A stretch of 10,475 nucleotides of DNA, from contig JAKOGH010000474.1 of NCBI GenBank assembly GCA_024811115.1, positions 1 to 10,475 on the forward strand. The letters run 5' to 3'. The stretch's first letter is position 1; each line of letters opens with the position of its first letter. Both the position numbers and the translations under genes were made by a program. This stretch comes from Terana coerulea (taxonomy: Eukaryota; Basidiomycota; Agaricomycetes; Polyporales; Phanerochaetaceae). Below, piece after piece: positions 1-8,800 of this stretch. The notes under the pieces were generated by a model. The model was given only the letters and a program-made list of their open reading frames with translations, was not told the DNA's origin and did no database searches.

Positions 1-911
1 GCAACCGTCACAGAACGCAGCAACTGCCTGTATCGATTGAACCTGCAACGCGTGATTTTGCGTAACAGTTGCCGCTTTGGCTGTAGTAATGTTAGCGAAC
101 AGGAACATACCTCCCATATCCACTCTCCCAATATAAAGCTCATCGGCATGCGACCGTATTTGAACAACCATGAGCGATCAGGTATGTTGCGGAACAGCTG
201 GGCGATGAGCTGTTCCCCTTTAACATTTTGTGGTAAATGGGTGATGAAGTGCAGTTGTGGGTGCACTATTCAGGTAACAATGTGAGAGGAAAGCGTCGCG
301 TGACAGGGTTGGCACTCACCGCCATTCTCGTAAGGTTGTTTTATCAAGTGGTCCAAGTGCCCATCTTCTTCAAGCTTGCGATAAGTGTCCCAGCTAAAGC
401 CAGAGAGCGGTATGACACGAACTCTGGGGTCTGCCTCTGCAAGTGGCTATGGTCCATCAGTAACACGTATGAGGTTTGAAAATCTGCACACTGACCCGAA
501 GGTGTTGGAGATATGGCTCCCAGTCCTCCAAGATGATCAACTTCTCAACGACGTTGGAGTCTAATGAGAGCAGAGCTCTTGATAGTGCTCCGGGACCTAT
601 GCTAGCTGTAAGCACACTCCGACGGCAAGGGTACGACACTACTCGCCTGGAAACGCCTCGATAATTGTCTTGCCCTTCCCCTCCGCTATACTCTTTCCTG
701 CTACAAAGCCCTCGGCAATCATTTTCGCGGTTTCAGGGTTCGCTAGAGAGATGCGGTCGCGAATGGACAAGGGGACATGCGAGAACACGGTCCGCCATTC
801 GTCGTGTGGTGGCAGTGGTGGGAGATGCGGGGCAATAAGTGATGATCTGTGTCTGACGAGGTTTGGTCGTAGATGAGAGCTCCGGCGTACGGCGAGAAAG
901 GCAAAGGACAT
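1..911 (-). CDS. Mitochondrial transcription factor 1 / rRNA adenine dimethyltransferase-like protein (5' part, runs off left edge)
   Basis: This is the N-terminal part of a KsgA/Dim1/TFB1M-type SAM-dependent methyltransferase fold protein, closest in style to fungal Mtf1, which helps the mitochondrial RNA polymerase open promoters. Exons read on the minus strand: 911-647, 596-496, 434-320, 265-111, then an uncertain last exon to the edge. That gives 212 residues before the window ends. Residues 1-30 are rich in Arg, Ser and hydrophobics without acidic residues, as in a mitochondrial presequence, so I chose the ATG at 911 over the in-frame ATG at 1097. Residues 85-93 (EAFPGPGAL) match SAM motif I, residues 111-117 (LEDWEPY) follow the next strand, and 169-173 (THLPQ) sits where methylating relatives have N-L-P-Y/F. 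That change suggests lost catalysis, as in Mtf1. Intron 1 (646-597) starts with GC. Intron 2 is 495-435, or 491-437 with a weaker donor. Intron 3 is 319-266. The donor at 110 is good, but its acceptor (81 or 43) is unclear. A true rRNA methylase is the main alternative. Confidence 0.85.
597..646 (-). other. GC-AG intron in the Mtf1-like gene
   Basis: The intron begins GCGAGT at 646 and ends CATAG at 597, with a CTTAC branch site about 13 bases before the acceptor. Splicing here joins Pro88 to Gly89-Pro90-Gly91 and gives the E-x-x-P-G-x-G-x-L spacing of SAM motif I exactly. The nearest GT donor (at 642) also keeps the frame but inserts two residues (Asp-Ile) into that motif, so I prefer the GC donor. 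The call rests on family spacing, not on a transcript. Confidence 0.7.
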
Positions 912-983
912 GTTCGAGCAGGACAGACGGTTTTTCGAGCCGCTGCAATGGTTGAAATGTAAGGCCTCCCATAAAAGGCATCC

Positions 984-989
984 CACGTG
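984..989. promoter_or_regulatory. E-box CACGTG upstream of the Mtf1-like gene
   Basis: A perfect CACGTG palindrome lies 73 bases upstream of the Mtf1-like start codon. This is the core site of bHLH and related factors. A hexamer occurs often by chance, so only its promoter position makes it worth listing. I see no clear TATA box for the minus-strand gene. Confidence 0.3.
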
Positions 990-1110
990 AATGCGAGCGC
1001 TAATACGAGTGTGGCTAAGCGTGGCGCTTCGTTTTGTCGGCAGGGCACCTCCCGCGCCCCGATGGTTCCTTCGCAGGGCTAGGAAGAACGACGACAACCG
1101 TCGTGCTATG

Positions 1111-1403
1111 TATAAAACCTCTGTCGTTTGTCATTTTTCTCGATCTTTTCTCTTCCGTATCAACTGGAAAGTTTTCAAGATGTTCACGGACGTTCAACGT
1201 AAGGTCGCCGAGCCTTCGTTCCGAGTCGGTAGGCTCCAGCCAGTCACAAGATGAGGAGGTATGTCGACCAGACTCCCGGACTCAGTATATCTCGAAAGCT
1301 TCGCGGATTCTGATTTTCTTTACTGCAGAATCCACGTTTAGCCGATCGGCACTCCGGGGTTTTCTGTTCTTCAGCGTTGCCCGCACCGCATTTCAGAATG
1401 GCG
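1111..1403 (+). other. Possible short spliced transcription unit between the divergent genes
   Basis: A TATAAAA box at 1111-1117 is followed by a pyrimidine-rich stretch and an ATG at 1180 (AAGATGTTC), 69 bases downstream. The spacing is nearly the same as between the ALDH TATA box and its ATG. A strong donor GTAAGG starts at 1199. A textbook intron lies at 1259-1328: GTATGT donor, CTGAT branch site, pyrimidine tract and CTGCAG acceptor. The possible peptides are short: 24 residues unspliced (stop at 1252-1254), or about 34 residues ending at 1403 if exons 1180-1198, 1251-1258 and 1329 onward are joined, which needs a weak acceptor (ACAAG) at 1250. I recognise no protein. It could be a non-coding RNA, an upstream ALDH transcript or a gene remnant. 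The rest of 912-1542 holds nothing else I can support. Confidence 0.25.
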
Positions 1404-1542
1404 TAGCAACAGACCCTGCTACCATGATCGGCCAAGCACCTCCGGCACCATGACTGAACGATAGCGCGGATATGCAGGGCTCGTTCCCATCAATTTTACA
1501 CTTTGCCGCGGGGTTGTGATACTGTCGTACCTGAGACAGTGG

Positions 1543-1550
1543 TATAAAAG
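1543..1550 (+). promoter_or_regulatory. TATA box of the aldehyde dehydrogenase gene
   Basis: TATAAAAG lies 58 bases before the ALDH start codon, so transcription would begin about 30 bases upstream of the ATG and the 5' leader would be short and C-rich. GCGGGG matches to the fungal carbon-catabolite-repressor core SYGGGG occur at 1508-1513 on the plus strand and 1588-1593 on the minus strand. That core is short and frequent, so glucose repression is only a weak inference. Confidence 0.65.
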
Positions 1551-1607
1551 CCCAGAAGCGGAGCCTCCAGGCCCCTTCAAATCACGCCCCCGCACCTCGG
1601 AACGACC

Positions 1608-3438
1608 ATGCCGGCCTTCACATACCAGTTCGAGACTACGCTCTTCAAGGGAACTTCCATTGTTAACACTGGCTTGTTCATCAACAATGAGTGGGTTGAA
1701 CCCGCTGAGCCCTCTACTATCGAGTACGTCTCGTTTCGTTACCCGCTTCGACACAGTATTGACCACCCTGCAGAGTCTTTGACCCAGGTACGGGTAGTCA
1801 GAGTGAACTATTCACATTCGTGAAGCTTACTCCAGGCCATCTGTAGCAACTGGCAAAGTCGTAACGAAGGTCGCGGCCGCTGGTCCGAAGGACATCGACG
1901 CAGCCGTCAAGGCTGCCCGCAAGGCCTACAAGACCTCATGGGGTCTGAAGGTCCCCGGCCACGAGCGCGGCCGTCTGCTTGGAAAGCTCGCTGATCTGAT
2001 CGAGGCCAACATCGACGAGCTCGCCGCGCTGGAGGCTCTCGACGGAGGGAAGCACTTCCTGCACGCGAAGACGATGGACCTGCCTGGCGTCATCTCGTGT
2101 ATCCGTTACTACGCCGGCTGGGCCGACAAGAACTTTGGCAAGACAATCGAGACAAACGAGTTCAAGTTCGCGTACACCCGCCACGAGCCCATTGGCGTCG
2201 TGGGTTTGATTGTCCCTTGGAACTTCCCTCGTAAGTCGGTTCATTAGTTTACAGATTGAAGCTGCGCTTACCACCGATACAGTGCTTATTGCGAGCTGGA
2301 AGCTCGGCCCCGCACTCGCGACTGGCAACACCGTTATCCTGAAGCCCTCCGAAGTCACCCCTCTCACCGCTCTCCGGCTCGCGGACCTCGTCGTTGAGGC
2401 TGGCTTCCCCGCGGGTGTGGTTAACATCCTTCCCGGCCTCGGCTCAGTTGCTGGCCAGGCACTCTCTGAGCACCTTGACATCGGCAAGGTCTCCTTCACG
2501 GGCAGCACGCTTGTCGGCCGTCGCATTATGGAGACCGCCGCTAAGACCAACTTGAAGCGTGTCACCCTTGAGCTCGGCGGCAAGAGCCCGGCCATTATCT
2601 TTGACGATGCTGACCTTGAGCAAGCTATCAAATGGGCTGCTGGCGGTATCTTGTGCGTTCTGTTTTCATAAGTAGAATCAAACTGACGCGGTCCCGTGCT
2701 CCTACCATTTTAGCATGCACAGCGGTCAGGTTTGCGCTGCCAGTTCACGCATCTTCGTTCAGGAGACTATCTACGACAAGTTCGTCGAGATCTTCAAGGG
2801 CGTCGCTGCATCGTTCAAGCGCGGTGAGGGCTTCGACCCTGCCGTCAACCAAGGTCCTCTTGTCTCCAAGACTCAACTCGACGTGAGTTCATTTGACTTG
2901 TTCTACCACGCCACGGCACTTACCCGCTATTACAGCGCGTGCTCGGCTACATCGAGTCGGGCAAGGAGGAGGGCGCGAGGCTTCAGGTCGGCGGCGCACA
3001 GGCCGAGAAGACAGGCTACTTTGTCGAGCCGACAATCTTCACGGACGTCAAGCCCGACATGAAGATCGTGCGCGAGGAGATCTTCGGGCCCGTCGCGGTG
3101 CTCGTTAAGTTCAAGGATGAGGCCGAAGCGATTGAGCTCGCGAACGACAGCGTCTACGGCCTCTCTTCCGTCGTCTTCTCGCAGAACATCAACCGCGCGC
3201 TCAAGGTGGCGCATGCGCTTGAGGCGGGTAGCACCTATGTACGTTCTATTCTGCTTTCTACGGCGTCGGTGACTAACGAAGTGTGATGAACCAGATTAAC
3301 CAGGCGGCGATGCCGGACCCCCAGGTCTCCTTTGGAGGCGTGAAACAGTCAGGCTTCGGAAAAGACATGGGCGAGTACGCCCTCGAGGCGTACACTCAGG
3401 TCAAGGCAGTCCACGTCAACCTGGGCATGAACCTCTGA
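1608..3438 (+). CDS. NAD(P)+-dependent aldehyde dehydrogenase, complete, seven exons
   Basis: This enzyme oxidises aldehydes to carboxylic acids with NAD(P)+. It belongs to the ALDH1/2-like superfamily group (fungal aldA/ALD type). Exons: 1608-1723, 1774-1787, 1847-2230, 2283-2652, 2714-2882, 2936-3238, 3295-3438. They total 1500 nt and 499 residues, the usual length. Visible hallmarks: VPWNFP with the oxyanion Asn169; Lys192 and Glu195 in KPSE for cofactor binding; the FTGST turn at 243-247; the general base Glu268 in LELGGK; the nucleophile Cys302 in SGQVC; Glu399 and Phe401 in EEIFGPV; and Phe465 in SFGG. All land on human ALDH2 numbering. The N-terminus begins directly with family sequence ([10 protein letters not shown]) and has no presequence, so the protein is probably cytosolic. 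Odd points are His for the usual Pro after the conserved GGK near residue 125, and an unusual stretch at 455-461 (QAAMPDP) in the substrate-entrance loop. Codon use is GC-rich at third positions, as in a well expressed gene. The exact substrate cannot be told. Confidence 0.96.
1774..1787 (+). other. 14-nt microexon of the ALDH gene
   Basis: This exon lies between intron 1 (1724-1773, donor GTACGT, acceptor CTGCAG) and intron 2 (1788-1846, donor GTACGG, branch CTTAC at 1826-1830, acceptor CTGTAG). It supplies most of the sequence Glu39-Val-Phe-Asp-Pro-Ala44, which leads into TGK and matches the family pattern of a hydrophobic pair, Asp/Asn, then PATGK. Skipping it with a single intron 1724-1835 also keeps the frame but gives a shorter, poorer match (E-P-S-V-A-T-G-K) and moves every catalytic residue off the family numbering. 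Confidence 0.85.
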
Positions 3439-5891
3439 GCACTCGTGGGAATGCTCGTATATATGGAACTCTGGAACTAAATGAGGGTTGTATAATAGTA
3501 GAATATATGAGTCTGGATTCTTAGGCTCAATAATCACTTATCTGCACGTCAACAATGTTCGCAATTTCAAGGCCCGGAAAGAACAGATTGCGATGAAAGG
3601 GCAAGTCTCGTCCGCGCTATGATTTTACAGTGTCTGACGTGGCTAACCACAGCAGTATACTCCCGCGCTGCTTCTACGATGTTCCCACCACGCTGGTGCT
3701 CCATACCAGCCTATATATCACAGATATCGCAATCTCATCGTTTGCCGGTAAAGCGTTGCGTCCAATCTTTCCCGTGCACGAACTGGCTCAAGTCGTATTC
3801 CGCCTGAATCCCACCGAGAATTGTGCGCTACACGCCGGGCGTCCACATCTCACGGCCAGAACTCAAGGCTGGTCCCCAAAACAGTAGCTCTCGATTAGGA
3901 CCCACGACGCACCGAATGTCATGAAGTTTTAATGTGTGGCATTTGGGAAGTTCTCTTTGATTTAAATTAGAAGGTGTTTTAGATCTGTTTTGAGTACTGA
4001 GACTTACAGTCAACAGTGTCACTTCAAGTTGGACTCAGAGTACTTTAAGGAACCACTTTCAGAAATACAACAATCCCACAGCCGCTCCTATTATAAGATA
4101 CGTATCGTTTAAAGAAGATACAACAGAAAATGGGCGTTTTCCGCGGAATTTTGGTTGTACTGATTTCGTTGCGGTGTTTGTCCCTGTTAGGATCCAAAGT
4201 CGTTGCACAACATGACCAAATAGCTTGTTGCGGCGCCTCTGAGTCCGAGCTCATGATCAGGAGTCAGAACCACGCCACCAACTTGTCCGGCTCATTGAAG
4301 CTGACCCTACGCTTGGTCACTGACAACAGATGATCTACGCTTTAGTAGTCTTTATTTTGCGCAGTTATCTCCTCATTGTCGATCATGCTCTCATCGTCAC
4401 GGTGTCAACCCTCCGGAAAGTTGGGCGTTGCCGCCGAGTTCGGGTTCTCTGAGCACCCCTGTCATTGTCTGCCTCCGTTGAAGACACACTAGTGTGTGAC
4501 GCACAGTGCCTACTGTGGGCTGTTCGGCTGTTCTCCTCAGCGTTGGCCCCATATGATGTGCGTTCTTGTTCCATGTCAGGTCTTTCTTTACTATGACTCA
4601 CGCCGCAAGTTCACGGACTTTAGTGCATGAATTTCGATCCGGCCTTCACCAGATCGAGTTCAGTGTATTTCATCGCATTTCTATGAATCTACGGCTGCGT
4701 TTGGATCATTTCAAAGCAGACTCTATCTCCAGGACCCGACGGTCGCCGTGAGGTCCAAGCAGCATGGGTGCTGCCTATAAACTGTGGCGCCTGGCTGGTT
4801 TCCCAGTCTTCGAGGCATGAGCAGCTTGAGTAGATTCTTAGCCCTAAGTCGCAGATGCTGAACACATGAAGCTGCATTTGGTGAGTGCGTAGTTATTAAA
4901 TGTAACAGGACTGGGAGACTAAGGCACTGCCACAGGAGCATCTGTGAGATGTCGTGATGAAGCGGGTTGCTCCCGTGTTTGGCCATCTTGTTGGGTTTGA
5001 CATTGACAAGTACTCCGACTTTGAAGCGATGACGACAGAGCTTTTCCCGACTAGGAGCGAATGCTTTTGCTTTGCGGAGACGCTTCACCGAAGTATGCAG
5101 TGGCGAGTGGGACAGTAATCGTAAAGTCTGTGAGTCATCGACTATCACTCGCGCAACTATATCATGTCTCAAACTGTACATGCCCCCTTGTTACAGGCAT
5201 TCTTGAGACATGCAATTTCGTGGCTCGTATCTATTGAGTATCACTGTCCTCAGCCTGAAGCCTGAACGCCAATTGCCACAGTCGTACTATTGGTCCTCAG
5301 ACGCTTTGCTAACGTGTATCATCGCGTCTTCTCCATTATGAACAACTTGAATGCTATTTGCGTCCTAGCCAATGACCATTGTGCGCTCATCGTGTAGGCC
5401 CTCCATTCTTCCGGTCACTCCTCCGATGACTTACCGTGCATGTTCATTCAACATTAACGTGGCTTCCGCTCACGTTTACCGAGGCACCGAGGGACCCTCC
5501 CAGCTAACTATCGTGTGGCAGCGTGTACTCGCGGATGCGTTCCCGGGGCATGAACGTTTGAACACCGGTACGCCAACTATTAACACCTCACCTGTGTGTC
5601 ACAATTTGCTGAGCTCTCTCCAACTTCAAGCGCTACTTCATCAGACATCGCTTCTTCGCCGTAGACGATCCAGCGTTCTCACATCTCAGCGTCTACTGCA
5701 TCACGACAACAAACCTTGTACATGGATGAATGCATGCATAGCCTCGTCAATAGGACAAAGGTGCCGCGTACGGCGCTCTTTCTCCTTACTTCTGTGATAT
5801 TGCCTTTCGGCTCTGTCAATGGACAGGTTCTTACCACCTCCACTTCCGATCTACTAGCACTCCTCAGAAGTGAAGCGACTTTGGGCCGAGT
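3439..5891. other. Intergenic region without a supportable gene
   Basis: The first 100 bases or so are the AT-rich 3' untranslated region of ALDH (TATATATGG near 3458, TATAATAG near 3490). The rest is of mixed composition, with only short open frames on both strands that look like no family I know and lack convincing linked splice sites. The longest are a 152-codon frame on the minus strand at 4723-5181 and a 141-codon frame at 5372-5797. Both are rich in Arg, Ser, His and Cys, as out-of-frame reading usually is. A TATAAA lies near 4776, without a credible gene after it. The final few hundred bases, with CT-rich stretches near 5833-5850, are probably the promoter and leader of the DUF6535 gene. 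I saw no tRNA B-box, tandem repeat or terminal repeat here. Confidence 0.6.
4130..4333 (+). CDS. Doubtful small secreted-protein-like ORF
   Basis: This 67-codon frame starts with a short basic segment and a hydrophobic run (ILVVLISL, then LSLL), followed by a small-residue site (SKVVA) and a polar remainder with a Cys pair (ACC). That resembles a signal peptide of a small secreted protein, which fungi often carry. Against it: an Arg interrupts the hydrophobic stretch, there are few cysteines, no promoter motif is clear, and the length is within chance for this GC content. I recognise no family. Confidence 0.15.
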   Translation: MGVFRGILVVLISLRCLSLLGSKVVAQHDQIACCGASESELMIRSQNHATNLSGSLKLTLRLVTDNR

Positions 5892-8800
5892 ATGGACGAA
5901 AACCAGGTTAGTAGTCTCAGATAAGTCTCTGAAGCTCATGTGTAACCTCCCCGATCTATCACCAGGTTACTGCGGAAGATAGCTCGAAGACGGGTTGGCC
6001 GGCCGTTGAGGAGTACATGAGCAAGCACGACCGTGACATGATGGCGGACTATGCAGACGATATAAACACTCTCTTGGTTCTGGTACGTCGGTCAGGGGTT
6101 TTCAGCAATTATTCTGAATCGGAGCTACTATACAAGGACGGTCTCTTTTCAGCGGTTGTCACGGCCTTCGTGATCCCCGCCTATCTGCTCTTGCAAGAGG
6201 ATTTCACCCAAAAATCTGCATTATTACTCGTCAATATCTCGATGCAACTGCAAAGCTATAACTGTCAGCCACCGTTCATCAACTCGACATCCGCACCCAT
6301 CCCGGTCCCCACCTTCATGGTTCCCACATTTGCACGCTGGGTTAACATCCTCTGGTTTCTCAGTCTCATCATCAGCCTCTTCTCGGCAGTGCTCGGTATC
6401 CTCGCGAAACAGTGGATGCGAGAATACCTGAAGTGGAATGCAACGACGGCGCCACCCAAAACGAATGTCCTCGTTCGTCAAATACGCTTTGACGCATGGG
6501 AAGAGTGGTACACGCCAGCCATCATCTCTGCAATACCTGCGCTGCTCGAACTTGCAATTGTCTTGTTTGTGACTGGGCTAGTGATCCTCGCATGGAGCCT
6601 GGACTTTGCCCTAGCCATCATCGTCACTACCGCTGTGTCCGTTTTCATATTGCTCATTGCCTTCCTGACTATCCTCCCCACATTATTCAAGCGTTGTCCT
6701 TACAAGTCGCCTACCGCGTGGGCATGCGTAACAGCCGTGCGCTTTCTGAAACTGCGCCTCCTGATCATGGGCCATTTTATTTTGTCTTGCTTCTGCAGTT
6801 GGAATGGGTTCCTGGGGGACAGGTTCAGGGAAGATACGGGCCAAGCGCGCCAGACGCCTGCCGCCCATGGGAATTCTGAATCCCAATTCACTTGGAGAAC
6901 CTGGGACTTGGAGAGCAGACTGGTTCGCAGGCTTCCAGGCAAGAACGGACGTCTTTCCCGAGCTGCCGATGCAGTCGAAGACGAATTGCGTTCGGAGATG
7001 TCGCATATCTCCCAAGCTTCGCGGACACTCAAACAACTGGATCGCTCTTTGGACACATACGATCTTGCGCTGGAGACGAAAGGCATTGTGGATGAAATCA
7101 GCAACTTCGACATGCTCTTCAAAGCGCTAGTTTGGGTACGCAGCGCCTCGCAAAGCCTTCACCTCCATAACCAGATCGCCATCTGTGTCGAATCGCTTCA
7201 TCCGCCAAACATGCGCAAGTATCACTTCAACACGAGCCCACAGGATGCCCTAGCTCAGTCGTTGATTGACCATGGCGTGCAGAATGTGGCGATGTGGCAC
7301 CTAACCTCTCGCGCGTTAGTTCGCCAGACATCCGGGAAATGGTCCTCACTGGATAACGCACGCTTGAGAGCATTTCCAAGAACGGAACAAGAAAGTATCA
7401 CGACTTTCTTGCGTGTGCTGCTCAGGAGCGATTACCGACCAGGCACCACGACAGAACCAATGCAAATTCTGGACCGTGACGATAAAGCATTGCAGAGCGA
7501 CCCGCGGCCGCGACTAGGGCTGAACCCCAAGGTCCGATTAAGCTCATCCCAGAAGCACGTTCTCGCTCTTTTGTCGCATCCAACCTCAAATCCACAGTAT
7601 ACGATATGCTTGACTTCCTAAGCCACTTCATTCCTTCGGAGGGCATAGAACCATCCCCTCTGAGCTCTTTGTCGGCGTTGAAGCTATTCCGTCGTCGAAT
7701 CCCCGAGTTCCTATGCGTGTTGCATTACGTTGTCCTCAAAGAAACTAATGCGGACCATAATAGCTGGGATGAAGTTCCGGTTGAATGTCTAGAGATCTTG
7801 CTGGAGGTGTGGAGCCACGTGTATCACCATCCACGGCGGCATATCTTTGACTACCTATTCCGCGGCTTGCGCGAGTCTTTGCTAAACATCGTATTGAGGC
7901 ACACAATACCTGTATTCTTCGTGGAGATGCAGGAGATAAAATACAGAATTTGGATAGGTATTGGTAAGTCGTCATGATCCTCTTGTACATTATGAGTCTT
8001 GCTTAACTTCATCTGACAGTGCCTCCTGACAGTCCTCAGTCATTGGCAGCCATGGTTAGCCAATATCCTATTGGAGCAGAGCTTATAACTTCTCAAGAAG
8101 ATCTTCATACCTTTGCAACTATCGTAACCTCTGCTCTGTCCAAGGCTACAAATAAGAGGCCATGGCCGACACATCTCGACAACCACTTTCTAGAGAAGAT
8201 GTCAACTGCTCTTGAAGTTGCTCGCTCTCAAGGCTGGCGTAATGCAGGACTCTATCATCCAGGCCCTTTGAGCTGGATGCCACACATAATGCAGTATGAT
8301 GGCAGGATTGCGCAGCATTGGCTGCGGCACCATCGGGATGCATTTGGCAGCTTTGTCGCTTCGTACAGAGCCTCTGAGATGCTTATTGACCATGCTGCGG
8401 ATCACTTAGATGCAATAACAAGGTTTATAGGCACTTTCGATGAGCAAGCACCCTATTCCATAACTTCCATTCCACCAATAACACAATTTCCTCTTCTCAC
8501 ACTTGATCTTCAGCTCCCTATTTCCCCACGCATCCGTCGCCCCTCCGATCACTCATTTGACCGCCTGGTACAACCGCCATATAGTGCCACATATTTGCCT
8601 TACATGTCACAGGCTCGACCAATACCGCACTTCATCAGTCCCATGACTCACATCCCTATTCCGCCACAACAGCGTACACAGCCTGACTTCGATACTTCCA
8701 GCTCTACCAGGCATCACCCTCCTGCTGTGCCCTCAACAACGGGTGGCAACTTCTCTGTCTCCCTTCCTCGGCCTCGGATTTTCGCAGCACCAAGAAGGGA

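Noticed and set aside
639..1097. Longer start for the Mtf1-like protein at the in-frame ATG at 1097
   Set aside because: The extra 62 residues look non-coding (many Cys, His and Arg in no pattern) and the Met at 911 opens a proper mitochondrial presequence followed at once by family sequence.
1936..2631. 231-codon open frame antisense to ALDH
   Set aside because: It covers ALDH exons 3 and 4 and intron 3 and arises from their GC-rich third positions; it resembles no protein.
4484..4497. 14-bp perfect palindrome ACACACTAGTGTGT
   Set aside because: About one such palindrome is expected by chance in a window this size, and no gene or second copy is linked to it.
4723..5181. 152-codon minus-strand frame in the intergenic region
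   Set aside because: No recognisable motif, no hydrophobic or catalytic pattern, composition like random reading, and no linked exon.
5372..5797. 141-codon plus-strand frame upstream of the DUF6535 gene
   Set aside because: Ser, Arg and Leu-rich without motifs; more likely promoter and leader sequence.
5716..5982. 88-codon frame with a signal-like hydrophobic stretch (ALFLLTSVILPFG)
   Set aside because: It overlaps the first DUF6535 exon in another frame, and its only way into the main gene needs a poorer acceptor and an atypical N-terminus. The ATG at 5892 explains the same splice donor better.
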